DNA of 24,838 nucleotides from Cudoniella acicularis (GCA_013054445.1 JAAMPI010000828.1:1-24838); one strand, 5' to 3'; counted from the stretch's first letter, positions 8,993 through 20,709 are shown. Translations and numbers: made by a program. The notes: generated from the sequence alone by a model not told the origin.

Positions 8993-10847
8993 TTATTCAA
9001 TCCTACATGTATACTTCGTACTCTCATTCTTCTCAGCGGAAACACAGACCTCAGTAACCTCCCTGTTATCTGTGTCAAGTGCCCTCGCTACGCCTTCGAC
9101 GAACTTTTCTTGGATATCAGTGCCGTCGAGGATTGCAGCGGTCTGCTCAAGCGACATGTTACCAGTTTCGATAAACAAGAAGTATACCACGACCAATTCG
9201 ACGGTAATCCAAACGTCATAGACAATGTAATATTTCCATCCGATGTTGGTGACTCCAATGGGATTCGCATATTGGTTGAAGATGAGTGCGCAGGCGACAA
9301 AAAAGTTGTATAGAACCAAACCCTGAGTCATATGAGTTTTACCCGGATGGGAAAGTGGGAGGGAGACTGTACCTTTGCACGGAGATGGTATGGTAGAATT
9401 TCTATGACATATGTCACTTGTAGAGGATTCCATCCGATGTTGAACGCTAGACCATATATGAATATCATAGCCAGAACGCCCTTCGCGACTCCAGGGGAGC
9501 CTGCTCCGCTCAGAGCCGTTTGTTGCTCGTAAGTAGCTTCTAAAGCAGTCCAGACTGTGCAAAAGTTAGCAAAAAAGAGCAGCGCATGCAAAAGACGATG
9601 AAAATATTTCTTACCAATGAAAGTGGCTAGAATGGCCATAGTAGATGCCAAAAACAGCGTTCGCCGTCCGAATTTGTTTACAAGCAGTGAAAAGAAAATA
9701 CTGGTGGCTAAACCCCAAATCTGGAGAAGGCCATTGACGAGGGTCTGGGTTTCCTCCGACTTATATCCAATGGAGTCCATAACCAAAGTTAGGTAATATG
9801 AAGTGAGTCCGTTACCGCTCCATTGAGAGAAGAAACCAACGGCAAGAATAATGAAAAATCTGTGCCTGTTTCCCTTTGTCTTGAAGAAAGCCATGTAAGA
9901 AGTGCTGCTCGATATTTCCAACTCGAAATCCAGAGCTCTTCGAATCTCTTCGAGCTCAAGATTCACGAGGGGGTCGTCGGGATTCCCATTAGCATGGTAT
10001 TTGGTGATGAGCTGTCTGGCCTTTTCCTCCTTTCCTCGTGAGACCAGCCATCTAGGAGACTCGACAAGAAAGAAGCAAGTAGCAAGTTGGATGATACTTG
10101 AGAGACCTTGGAGGATGGAGGGGATTCTCCATGCCCAGTCACTGTTGATACGGAATGTTCCATATGTTGTCCATGCTGCAACAATAGCACCCGAGTTCCA
10201 CAATGCGTTGTAAATACTGACTTGTGGGGCTCGCTGTGTCGGGTACGCAAGTTCAAGGAGAAGCAGAGGCGCCGCGGTAATGTTGAATGCTAATCCGAGT
10301 CCAATAATTCCGCGAGCTGCGATGAACATTCCACCTGATATCATAAGCATCTGATTTACAAATATAGGGAATTTACTTACTATTCTGAGCTGCTCCTTGG
10401 AGTGCTGTACCAACTAGAATAATAAATGCACGAAGTTCGAGAATTGCAACACGTCCGAATTTGTCGCAGGCGATCGCGCAGAATGGAAGAGCGGCCAGTT
10501 GACCAATATTTTGAATTGCGTTTAATCTTGAAAATTCAGCTGCTTTCTTTTGTTTTAATTCGGACGGTGCTTACAGTCCCAACGTTCCAGGTGAAGGATT
10601 ATTGAAATATGTTTGCCAAGTCGTTAATGACTGTAGACCGTCTGTCTTGGCGGTCAGCATTTCTGTAGATCTCAGCATAGTTTTGCATACTCATCATGGA
10701 ACCATCGTATCCAGTAGCATAACTTGAAATTTGCGCAATGGTCAATATCATGTTCAACGTAATGAGGCCACCGTTCTGCCATCCTTTCTTGCGAGCAGGA
10801 CTAGCCAAAGCTTGGTCCATGGTGAGAGGATTCGAGATGAAAGACAT
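8993..10847 (-). CDS. MFS sugar transporter (lactose permease/hexose-type), 6 exons
   Basis: Exons 10847-10691, 10641-10575, 10526-10381, 10334-9615, 9554-9373 and 9322-8993 total 1,602 nt (533 aa). The five introns are 49, 48, 46, 60 and 50 nt, with donors GTATGC, GTAAGC, GTAAGT, GTAAGA and GTACAG. The start is the first in-frame ATG after an upstream stop. The protein fits the 12-helix sugar-porter family: GYDGSMMNGLQSL in TM1, ELAYPTQRAP, VESPRWLVSRG between TM6 and the central loop, SQWSGNGLTSYYL in TM7, NKFGRRTLF in TM8-9, and an ETGNMSLEQTAAILDG end in place of the usual PETKG motif. The loop 2-3 motif reads DKFGRVA, so its second Arg is missing. The family imports mono- or disaccharides across the plasma membrane by proton symport; the substrate cannot be read. 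It is divergent from the secreted-protein gene at 11990. Confidence 0.9.
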
Positions 10848-11989
10848 GACAGTCGTCGACTGGTATTCCACAAGCAGTATTGACGTTTCTTTTTCGGAGT
10901 CTGAGTCCTGTGGGATGGCAAGTAGCAATGCGCTTCATTAAGAAAGAGTTGACTGAATGACTCGAGCGCAACTAACGCTTTTAGATAACGGATAGATGAT
11001 AATACGACATAAGATTTGCCTATCATATTCCGGACAGGACCGATCCCAGATAACTGGATAGATTGTCTAGTTGTTGTCCTCCACTGTGGATCTCTACCAC
11101 GTTGTCACCCCCGACACCCCGCAAAGCTTGCAATCGTTTCGGTTCATCATTTCGAAAATGTTGCGGTCGCACGAGCTGCCACTGCTTCTAGAGCTCCAAA
11201 AGTGGCGATTGTTTTGCTTCCCCGTGGGTCCGCGACTCCACAAAGCTGCGTACTTGTGGTTCCAGAGCTCAAAGTGGTTAGAAGAGCATGGAAAACTGAC
11301 CGAGAAGGTTCTCAATGATGGGGGAGGGGACAATAGCCACGCACGATTGGTGTAGTATCTCCAAATTTAAGTGCCCGGTCCGTTGATCGGGAAAAGAACC
11401 GGATGTGCGTGTGCCTTTTACCGGGGGTGTCCCCGTAGCACAGTTCCCCCTTTAATTCTTACCGAAACGGAACCTTAAGAGAAGAATGCCGTCGCAATAG
11501 TAAAAAGGCCTAATGGTCTATCCTAGAACAGGGCAAATTCCGTGAATCCAGTCATTTATCATGGTAAAGGAGTGCTGGTTGGTGCGCGTATATCAGGTTA
11601 TGCCGGATCCAGGATACAGTGGATACCTAGGTATACCTTGGCACAATGCGGGAGAAATCTCGTGCATCACGTGAGCTCATCTCCTTTTCTTGATCACCAC
11701 CACCACTTCACAAGCCTGCAAGGCACAGACATGAACGGGTAATTGCGTCTACCCACTCGGGTCGGATCTTTACCCAAAGCTCCGGGTAACAGCACCGGCC
11801 ATTCTCCATCGTGTGTTTTCGGTACCCGCAGCTAAATTACCCCGCAGATATGGGTGGGGGAGGGAAATCGTATTCCTTAGGGATATGGATAGTATGTATA
11901 TGGTAGGGTATAGAAGAACGTTGCTTTTTTTTGTTTCTTTGGTCATCCTTTTCCAAGATCTTTCGCTCGTTGTAGAAAACTTTGCGATC
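10848..11989. promoter_or_regulatory. Shared divergent promoter region of the sugar transporter and secreted-protein genes
   Basis: This 1.14-kb gap lies between two start codons facing away from each other. It contains a CACGTG E-box-like site at 11668-11673, nested palindromes ATACCTAGGTAT (11623-11634) and GGTATACC (11630-11637), and a TATA-like, AT-biased stretch at about 11881-11915 in front of the plus-strand gene. Frames within it, such as 11071-11355, have no recognisable relatives. Co-regulation is inference from geometry only. Confidence 0.45.
11840..11859. promoter_or_regulatory. Pair of CreA-like carbon-repressor motifs
   Basis: CCCCGC (11840-11845, GCGGGG on the other strand) and GTGGGG (11854-11859) both fit the SYGGRG consensus of the Aspergillus CreA repressor. 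They lie 9 bases apart, about 130-150 bases upstream of the ATG at 11990. CreA acts better at closely spaced site pairs. The motif is short, so chance is possible. Confidence 0.3.
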
Positions 11990-13847
11990 ATGCGTCTCCA
12001 ATTGTTCTTGCAGGCCTCTATGGCATTTTTTGCTACCTCTGCATCAGCGCTTGTGGAAAAGAGATCGTTGTCTACTTGTGAGTCTTTGGTCGCTGAACTG
12101 AAAGTATATCGGCTTACATTATTTTAGCTGCCCAGAGTCTATTCGACTATGCCATGTCTATTAATGATCCGCGGTTTGACGAATCGTATAAATTCGTCAT
12201 ATACCCGGACACGGGCCCATGGAGTGTTCGATTTACGGCTTGGTACGCGGCGGGCTTGTTGTATCGAAACAAGGGGTCCGACGTAAGAAACGCCAAAGGA
12301 GCTTTGGAAGCGATGTGAATGAATTAATTGAAGCATTTTTGTCTGAGGCTAACAGTTTTTTTCAGCCTCGCATGCCAGCAGACTGATTCTTATAACTCTG
12401 TGTGGTATGGAACTTGGAAATTATCGCCTGATGGTACGTTTGAACCCTCTTCTGTAATGTGAATTTCGCTGATTTTTCATCTCAGAACCTACTCCAACAC
12501 CAGATTCTCCGTTGTATCCACCCTCGATTTACGTGAGTTTTATATTTCAGCCCTCTTGGGTTCCAAAAAAAAAAGTGAGCTGGCAAATTTTAAAAGAACA
12601 CTTATGATCCCAACTGGCGTGAATTCATTGGCACTCAGCTTGTTCAAATCGTAGAAGAATTTCCAGACCTAATTGGCGAGGATCTTATTGCCAAGATCAT
12701 CACAGCCATGGAAATCCAGGCAGTTGGAGCTATGCGCCGCAACGGAACCAATGGAGACAATCTCGTCACTGCATATACCAATCCTGGGCTCATGAGAGCA
12801 TTGACAGTCGGTTGGACTGGGGCAAGAACCAACAACCAGACTTTGATCGACTACGCCAATACCAAAGCCGCAGAAATCACACAACTCTTCAAGGACGGCC
12901 CAAACGCTTTCTCAGAGTATAATGCTTTGACATACTATGGTATGGACATCTGGGCACTTGGAGCGAACATCAAGTATGGTCCCAAAAATGCAACCATGAC
13001 TCTAGATTCCCCCTTTCTGCTCACCGAAATGTGGGCAGATATCGCCGAACATTACAATGCATACCTCGGAAACTTCGTTGGGCCATATGATAGAGCCAAC
13101 AGTCGTGATTTGACGCAGCACAGCGCCGCCTTGCCACTTTGGTTTTGGGGCATGTTTGGATACGAGAATGCTCCCGAACCCAACAAGTTGGAATTAGACT
13201 TACTCTATGACGCTACTCAAGGCTCAGCACTCGCCCTTCTTGTCTCCACCATTGAAGAGCACATCAACGCCACCACCAAAGCAAAGTTGCAAACTCCACC
13301 AACAGCAACAGAAGAGCGTTTCCTCAACAAGACAATCCGCGAAAGTCTCTACAACGACACCATCAGAACCGCAACCTCGTGGATGAGCCAAAAGCTGATG
13401 ATTGGAGGCGAAGAACTCGCAGAGGAAGTTGCACGCAGCGGGCAATTCGTCCCAGCAATCGTGCACTGGGCGGCTGACGCCTCACACCTCCCTTTCCCTT
13501 ATAATGGGTTCTTCAGTCTTTACCCCTCAGCTACCACCATCACGGCTGTCGCTACCAAGAACAAGCTCGAGATTTCGTATCCGAATATTACTCAAGCTGG
13601 AACGAGTAGTTTCCAGTTCATGTTGAGCAATATTCCCCCGACGTGGAATCTGGCGGGAAATGTTGTTGATGGTTTTTCGACGCTACCTTGTCTGAATGCA
13701 AGTGTTTTGGCGCCGGGGCTGGAGTTGCAGCCTACTACTTATGGTGATACGATTTATGATCACATTTACTACAATATCACGTATGCTGTACCGGCGAACT
13801 TCACCGGGATTCCTAAGATCACTTTTGATCTGGAATATACTTGTTAG
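11990..13847 (+). CDS. Secreted glycoprotein, fungal linalool-dehydratase/isomerase-like family (tentative), 5 exons
   Basis: Exons 11990-12077, 12128-12314, 12366-12433, 12486-12532 and 12597-13847 give 1,641 nt (546 aa). The introns are 50, 51, 52 and 64 nt, and all phases agree. Residues 1 to about 20, MRLQLFLQASMAFFATSASA, form a signal peptide, followed by a KR pair that a Kex2-type protease could cut. The mature protein has many Asn-glycosylation sequons and Trp/Tyr-rich helices: WYAAGLLYRN, VWYGTWKLSPDEP, TYDPNWREFIGTQ, VGAMRRNGTNGDN, TYYGMDIWALGANIKYGP and FVPAIVHWA. This pattern is known to me from a widespread, mostly uncharacterised family of secreted fungal proteins that databases label linalool dehydratase/isomerase-like, with a probable alpha/alpha-barrel fold. 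That label is from memory and the activity is unproven. The gene is complete, ending TAG, and divergent from the sugar transporter. Confidence 0.85.
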
Positions 13848-14027
13848 AAATCCAGCTTAGAATTCTTGGTTTGGGGGTAGTGTTGATAATGTATACTTTA
13901 ATTGTATATATTAATTGAAAAGAAAATTAAAAAGTATTGAGTGACATCTAGGATGACAATGTAAGGTTTTAGACCATAACTTGACCAATTATTAATATTC
14001 TACAGCACTACAGCAGGGTAGAGTCAA

Positions 14028-17000
14028 CTACTTGGCACCAAGTTCCCGGGATGCCCTCTCCGGCCCCGGGTTATTCTTTGACTTCCGCGTTTCGGCTTCT
14101 CGCTTCAGCATATAGTAACTCTCTGGTATATATCTCGGCAGCAATTTAATTTCCTCTTCCAGATATGTGTGAATCATGTCATTAATTCCATTGTAGAATA
14201 ATTGTTCGTTATGTTCCGGTGTGTCAAAAGAATATAGCATCCCACTATCTGAAAACAACCACTTTCAAGTACAATTCTTAATTGAAACCATTTCCACTTG
14301 TGGTTACCGCCCAAGTGTCAACATTGAATACTAGTTCTCCACCAATCCGTGAAGACTCCGGATCCACAAATACTCGGAGGCCGACTCTTCCCTCGAGGTT
14401 GAAGACTCGCAAAAGGACGTAAATATTGGGTGCTGGCCGCTGTGGTTGCAGTTGCATCCCCCGCATCTGTAGGCAGTTGTTAACTAAGTTCGTTGATTTT
14501 GGGGGTTTAAATAGTTGGACTTACCCGTTCGTATTGAGATCCGCTCATATAGAAAGCTTCACTGCAATCTCTCGTACTGGTCTTGACTTCAAGATAATAA
14601 GTCGGTCGCTCGTCTTGCCATGTCTCACCTGATAGATATCCTTTTTCTATGAAGAGCTTGGTCAAGTCGCCCTCGTGATCATAGTAGGTAAGATCGGCTG
14701 TCTCGCGACCCACCCAAGGCTCCAAGTCACGATATTTATTGTGAACGCAAACTTCTCTCCTAATCGTGCTTTTCCAGTTGTCTCGTGAGAATCCAGGCAA
14801 GCCTAAGCTTGTAAGAATTTCAAATATCTAGAAGAAGTCGTGTTAGCGCGTGCCTTTTGATCTAGATGGTAGTGTTGTTTCTTACAAGTAATTCTCCGGC
14901 TGCGCCAACTTTTCGATCTCGTTCCAGAGAACGTGGGCCAAAAACTGATCCAAAGACAGTGGCTCCTAATAAATCCCTATTTTGCAGAGTAGCAAGTATA
15001 TAAGCACCCTTTACAGGGATAATCATCCTTGCTGCACTATTGATCATTCGCTCTAGTAGAGATGCGTAATCTTGATCCAAGATTGAGCTGCCCACGTTTA
15101 GGATTGGGGGAACCGTATCAACAGATTCTTGTGGCCGTAAAAGAGGCGTGCCACCAGATATCGAGATTTCATCGTCGGTTCTTCGATTTCGATGAGGCAT
15201 TTCATGCTGCACGTCCGCATAATAACTTGCCTCGTTGTGAGAAGTATGAATTGTCCGCGTTGGAGAAATAGGAGTAAAAGATCTGGACTGAGACGCCTGA
15301 CTCTCAGTGACTAATGTTACAACGTCTTCGACTCGCGCTTCCTGGTAGTCGAAATATTCGTCTGACTGTGAGGGTCTCTCAATTCCATCCACTTCCACGA
15401 TGCCGGCATCTTTAAGAATGCCATCCACGGCGACAAGACTTGTGCATCCGATAACTCCATTTAACAAAGCTTCTGCGCTTGCATCAGAGATGGCGAAGTA
15501 TTTCATTAGTCGTCTTGGGAGTTGTCGAAAAAGACATTCTTCTCGTGCGACTTTGTCTCTTGGTATGTAAAGTCGCAGCTCTCCGTTGCTCTCGTCAAGA
15601 TGAAACTTCCCACGGCTATTCTCAACAGTGACTGTTTCACCATACTGTGAAACACTGATTGACTTGGAGATTCCATCACTGAGATAAACAGAGGCATCAA
15701 GAAGTTTCGTATACAGCGATCTGTCTCCATCTCGACTCTTTTGGCTGTGGTAGTGAACAGTGCACCTGTACGAGAGGTAAGCTAGAGCATGAAACGATTC
15801 ACCGAATACCAGGCAGTTACCCAAAACTTACCGGAAGAGTGCATATGCCTTCAATCGAAAACTTTGACTTAATTCATTGTCTATCTCGCCGTCCTCAACT
15901 GTTGTTTTTTCCTCCACCAACTCCGAAAGGTGTCTGCTTTTCAAGTCCAAGGCAAGTAGAAGGGACCTGCAGGCACGCACTTCTTCGATGGAATAGTCGA
16001 GGATTCTGATTTTGCCGGCAAAGGCAGAGCCGTATTCTGCGCGGTCACCGATAGCAAAGTCCGAGGACGAGTCTGTAAACTTTTTCTGTCCGTTCGTCAG
16101 TTTTACCGAGAAAATGTTAGACCTCCGAAGCTCTGTAACATCATCGGCGTCTGGGTCCATGGAGCTTATAAGCATTATCATCCGTTTAATTTCTGATGTT
16201 GATGGCGGAGGTTGACTCCGCGCCAGCTCTTTTAGAGCCTGGACATGCATCTCAAGATTTGGCTTTTGTACGCCCAAAACCCTACAGAAGAAGTCATTGA
16301 GATTGGGGTAGGGAGTTTTTATTGAAACTTTTCGTGGCATTTGGATATGATCGTCGGCCCAAATGCATGATGAAAGAGGGTGCCAGGTATTACGCGAAGG
16401 CACATACACCAGTTTTTCTATTTCAAATGTTTCTCTAAGCCAGGTGTTAGTTGGTATACCTCACCAGGATTTAGAAGCAGGGTATTCTGACCGGATTGAA
16501 TCCCAAGCAGAATCGCACTCAAATTCGCGCCAAAGAAATCGATAGATATCCAGAATTTTCTCGTTATTACCGAGACCCTGTTCTTTTAAGCTTTTCAGGT
16601 CCTCTAGGTAATCCTTCCAGTTCGCATTGCCAATTTTCAAGATGATACGAAATAGGTATTCATGGTCCGCAAATTTCGAGACGCCATTGAGACGTCTTTT
16701 TGCCTCCAGCCATTCTGGTGCTGTCCAGACACACTCCCCTGAATAGACCCAACCCGGAGCTCTTGTCGCGCTTGAAGGAATATATATCCAATCGTTTTCC
16801 TCAAAATCCAAACTATTATCAAGTCAGATGAGCATTGATTTCAAGAGGAAGAGGACTTTCCGAAGAGATTCCACATCACCTGTGGTCGAACATTTGCTCT
16901 CAATTGCATTATAGACTTCGAACAAGGCATCAAGAGAACTTGAGCGCCATTCATCCTTATTTTCTTCTGAGATACTCTCCAGTGCCGTGAGGTAGAAACG

Positions 17001-19678
17001 GAGGTCATTGGTGCATTGGACTCCAAATCGTTTCAAAAACTGCCACTCATTTTCGTCTTCATTAGTTAACGGCTGAGGCGTGTTCAGAAAGGGGAAGTTG
17101 ACTATCTTTAATCTTTCAGTTATTTCTATCAACTTTGGGAGTGGTACAAAGGTGGATTGGAGCATCCACATGTCGCTTCTGGTGGTAGGCACGAGGCATC
17201 TCTTTAACTTTTTGACCACAAAGGGAGCCATCCTATGCTCATAAAATGACCAAAAACGTTTCAACAGCCCCGCAAGCTTTTCAGACCGATGTTCCATGAT
17301 GTATTTGAACTCGGTAGAAATTTTGGAAAGAGTTGGATCCGTGAGCTGTGGGGAGCTATGGACACCAGCATAGTTTGACAGCCACGTTTTCCACGAATTC
17401 CCATATTGAAGTGCCTCTAATGGAACTGCCTCGAGATATGCCTTGTGTAGAAAGTTAACATGAAGAACTGGGGTACTAGGACTTTCTACAGAAACGGAAC
17501 GGAGGAGTTGCCATGGTCCATACTCCTCTTCTTCTTCGCCAAAGTATAAGTGTTCTTTGGAAGCTCCAATTCGAAACACTGGGACTTCGTTCTGGTTCAT
17601 GAGGAAAATGTCCTCGTCCACGGCTGAAGAATCGTGAGGACGATTCCAGTAGAGGTATCGGAGATGGGATATATTTTCTTCCATTGTGCAGTTGGACACT
17701 TCGTCGTATCTCTTTATAATGAGGTCTGTTATTTTCTTAGCAGGAGCTTCTGTGACCCCAAGATTCCATAACAGAGCCTTTCTGTCAGGGTTTGCGACTG
17801 CAGCGGGTTGGACCAGATTAAGGCCCAAATCTGTAGGAATTGGAATGCTCCTGCTTTCCGGAAAATAATTTGGTGAAGCCTCTGTGGATACCCATCTGCC
17901 GTCTTGCAATGGGATCAATTCTAGAGATTCCACATCTTTAATAAACTTTTCAAGAAAAGGCATTTTGAATGGTGATGAAAGGAGTTTTGCTGTTCGCATA
18001 TGCCAATCCTTGTCAGTGTCCGTGGCCCTCATCTTTGAATTCGTTTTCTCCAAATCTGCTCTAATCTTTGTAATCATACGGGCGAAAGAAATTATTCGAA
18101 CGCTCAGAATTTTCAAGAGTCGGAAGTCCTCGTTAGAATAATCTTGGGATAGATATTCTTCTGGAACCGAATCTTCGAACAGAGGTTGGCCCCATCTATC
18201 TTTGAAGTTGGGTGTAATCCGATAGAGTTTGCTTGGTAATTGGAGAGATGATTCACTCCATGACCATAAACAACGAGTGTTGGTCAGCAGAGAGATGATC
18301 TTCGGTCGTAATGTTTTCCAGAATTCGTCCGAGATTGAGTCGTCTGGTAAATATCGCATCCACTGATATCGAAGAGAGGGATGCTCGCAGAATCGAAGAA
18401 CGGCGGCTTGAAATGTCTCTGCTACACCAGAAAGCAAGCGTTTATTTCTTGGTGAGTGGAAGACATCCTCTCTGCTGGCTTGAGTAATGAAATCAGATTG
18501 GATTAAGAACTATAAATATAAGTTATCAGCACTTTTCTGTCAGCGAAAGCGAATTAACATTGTTAAACAAAAGTAAATGAGGATCCGTTGTTGCACTGAA
18601 TTCAAAGCACAGACGAACAAAAGTATCAACTTACTGTAAAGCCAGCTAGACGGAGAGGTAGAAAAGCAAATACATGCTGGGGACTAATTATTGGATCTTC
18701 TTCCTCGTCCACGGGAAAGGCTAAGATAACAGTTGCCTGATGAATATCTCTGCGAGCTTCGTCGATAGGTAGATTGGGAATTTCCTTTTTAACGACAAAG
18801 AAATCCTGAGTCTTTTCCGTTGACTCTCCATCAACGGTGGTAATCTTCTGAACAGTTTCTAAATTGCCACCTTGTTCATAAACACATCGAGCGTAATTAG
18901 TTTCGACTGGACTCCTGTTTGGTGAGTATATTTTAATTTCGAGCTGCTTAAGATCAGTCAGGAATAGTAGCAGGGCGTCAGGGACCTTGAGCAGATCTTG
19001 GGCTTGTTGTTCGAAAATTGACGGATCAAGTAGCGTCAAGGTCATTCTCGTACGAATATCACTGGGGAGATCTTCAAAATCCTCATTGAGTGGAGTGACC
19101 ATTCCCAATCCGTCGTCGTTGCCGTCTTTCGTGTACTCAAAGGAGAACGAGAATGGCCCCGATTGAATATGTACTTTTTTTGCAACTTTGAAAACGGATT
19201 TAAATCCAATTCCTTTCTCGCCAATATAACCTTGGGCGGCAACCTTCGTACTCTCTCCAGTACTGCATATTGCTCTGACATCCTCCTCGCGGAAACCGTC
19301 TTCATTCGATTCGACGACGATTTTGTCTGGGTACAATTCGAAGCCAAGATAAGGATTCATGTTGTCTGCTTTAGCTTGCGTGTATTTGTTGTCTTCGGCA
19401 TTCTGGATCAACTCGTAAACGAATCGGGTATCTTTAGAATAGAGATTGGTCGCGAGCCTGAAGTTCTAATGTCAGGAAATTCTACTTCTAAAATAGTCAT
19501 TTGAGTGCACTTGGGAGTCTTACGTTTTTGCCGCAGCCCCAAGTTTTCGGCGGACGTTTTCCAGCGCTCTCAGAACTCCAGGTGGGCTAGCTGCTCGATC
19601 CTCGGGAGAAATTCCACCATTTTCCTCTCTTATTTTGCCCACCAGAAGTCGGGCGGCTTCTCGTGAAATTGTGGCCAT
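14028..19678 (-). CDS. Giant GHKL ATPase with C-terminal NOV/DUF3883 nuclease-like domain (NO VEIN/sacsin-like), 9 exons
   Basis: Predicted exons are 19678-19524, 19457-18635, 18509-16861, 16812-16492, 16434-15832, 15765-14886, 14827-14525, 14466-14298 and 14248-14028, in all 5,124 nt (about 1,707 aa). Residues about 50-330 form a sacsin/Hsp90-like ATPase: ELIQNAEDN (67-75), NEDGF (103-107) and GEKGIGFKS (131-139), then the SDFITQASREDVF segment after intron 2. The middle holds repeated (L/I)VY(V/I)PS...W...S-C(V/I)W units. The end has AGELLIFEIL and the DUF3883 core ADLTYYD...YYLEVKT...FYMSGSQYERM, with Asp1522 and Glu1557-x-Lys1559 placed like PD-(D/E)XK nuclease residues. Such proteins are known in plants and fungi, with roles largely unsettled. 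Most joins are well supported. The 16813-16860 intron has GA instead of GT, the next has a GTCAGA donor, and the last exon could instead join at 14289 or be skipped, ending at TAA 14278-14280. Confidence 0.8.
16813..16860 (-). other. Candidate GA-AG intron (or intron with a destroyed donor) in the giant ATPase gene
   Basis: The frame of exon 3 reads into a TGA at 16824-16826 and then straight on into good coding sequence. A 48-nt intron fits perfectly: exon ...CTTCG, then GAAAGT...CTGAC...AATAG, then TTTGGATTTTGAG. It removes the TGA, keeps the frame, has a textbook CTGAC branch, and yields SLR-LDFEENDWIYIPS, which parallels SIR-ETFEIEKLVYVPS made at the next exon join. Only the donor is wrong: GAAAGT where GTAAGT is expected, a single T to A difference. 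If unspliced, the protein stops after about 560 residues. Confidence 0.55.
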
Positions 19679-20709
19679 TTCAATACGGCTAAATGATGCT
19701 CACCCAAACCCTCGATTGCGCTATTGTGATGACGGGAAAGTTGTCTTGAAGTATTAGAGTGTACAAGACAGACAAAAATATTCGAGGGGGAAGTTTACGG
19801 CGTAGATGGTTGGTAGGAATACCGACCGTGCCTCTTTCGCGAATAATCAACCGGTTGAATAGTTCTGCTGCACAGTTGGGCGCCAAATTAGAAAATTCTT
19901 ATTGGATCAAACAGGTTCAGATCGCCCCTTCCGCATAACTTCGGATAGCTACAACTACCTACATTCAACGGTTTAAGACTCAATTGGCTCGCCTTTGGAA
20001 GTTGGTTGCTGGGATTTTATTTTGTATAACAGCAATGCGGAAGCCTAAAAAGGTATATCGATTAAAGAAAAGCGTGTAGTTATAACGTGGGAGATGTTTT
20101 CTTGCGGTAGAAATGAGTAGTTTGAGATAGGAGTGTCGATCAAAACAGTAGGGAAGTCCCGGTAAGTTACAAACATTGCGTCCAAACCTTCGTATTTTCG
20201 AGTGCAACAACTACTAATATTGATTGAGAAATTACATTACTCGAATCTACTTCCACACGGTTTGAAGGACTTTGCTGGTATTTGGCATTATTAGAATAAT
20301 TTGTTATCCTCGCCTAGAAGTGTCTTCGTCGCGAAATTACAGCGGGTGATGTGAATTCACATCCCAGTGACCCAGACGAACCTCCTAACAACACTTGCAA
20401 GAATAAACACCATACCTTCGTCGGATGGAATTTTAATAAAACTAATATCTAGTTAGTTATACTATATTCAGGTTTAGTAAACGCGTTGTTATGGTTAATT
20501 TGTTTGCTATTTCATTATTTTGAGGTGTTTTGTGTAACTTTAACGTGAACTGCTGGCTGCGACAAGGCTGCTTGGCAGATGAATGATTGAGGAACCAAGA
20601 TCGAGAAAAGCCCCTCCGTCCGAGCTTACTAAGTGCTTCAGGGTGCCCCCATCATCCCACCAGTCTTTAAGCGAGTAATTACTAATTAAGAAAATCGAGT
20701 TGAAAGATT
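19679..20709. other. Intergenic region with a foldback element
   Basis: About 1 kb between the start of the giant ATPase gene and the stop of the dehydratase-like gene. Minus-strand frames at 19689-19886 and 19980-20210 have no recognisable relatives, though the first could include 5' leader of the ATPase gene. The foldback element sits at about 20302-20410. Bases 20420-20560 are strongly AT-rich. Confidence 0.5.
20302..20410. mobile_element. Foldback/MITE-like palindromic element, about 109 bp
   Basis: A perfect 16-bp palindrome GATGTGAATTCACATC (20348-20363) lies at the centre. Symmetrically 54 bases out on each side are related ends: left TTATCCTCGC...AAGTGTC, right in reverse TTATTCTTGCAAGTGTTG, differing mainly by C/T changes. 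Both arms also carry TTCGTC. The right end in reverse, GTGTTTATTCTT...GTTGT, resembles the terminal repeat of the element at 4791, so the two may belong to one superfamily. Target duplications could not be fixed. Confidence 0.5.

Noticed and set aside
11016..11355. Frames on both strands inside the divergent promoter
   Set aside because: Open by chance in three frames together, with no family resemblance or codon-like pattern.
18510..18634. Possible extra exon inside the 125-nt intron
   Set aside because: Direct joining of the flanking exons gives an uninterrupted family motif, so the longer intron needs no inner exon.
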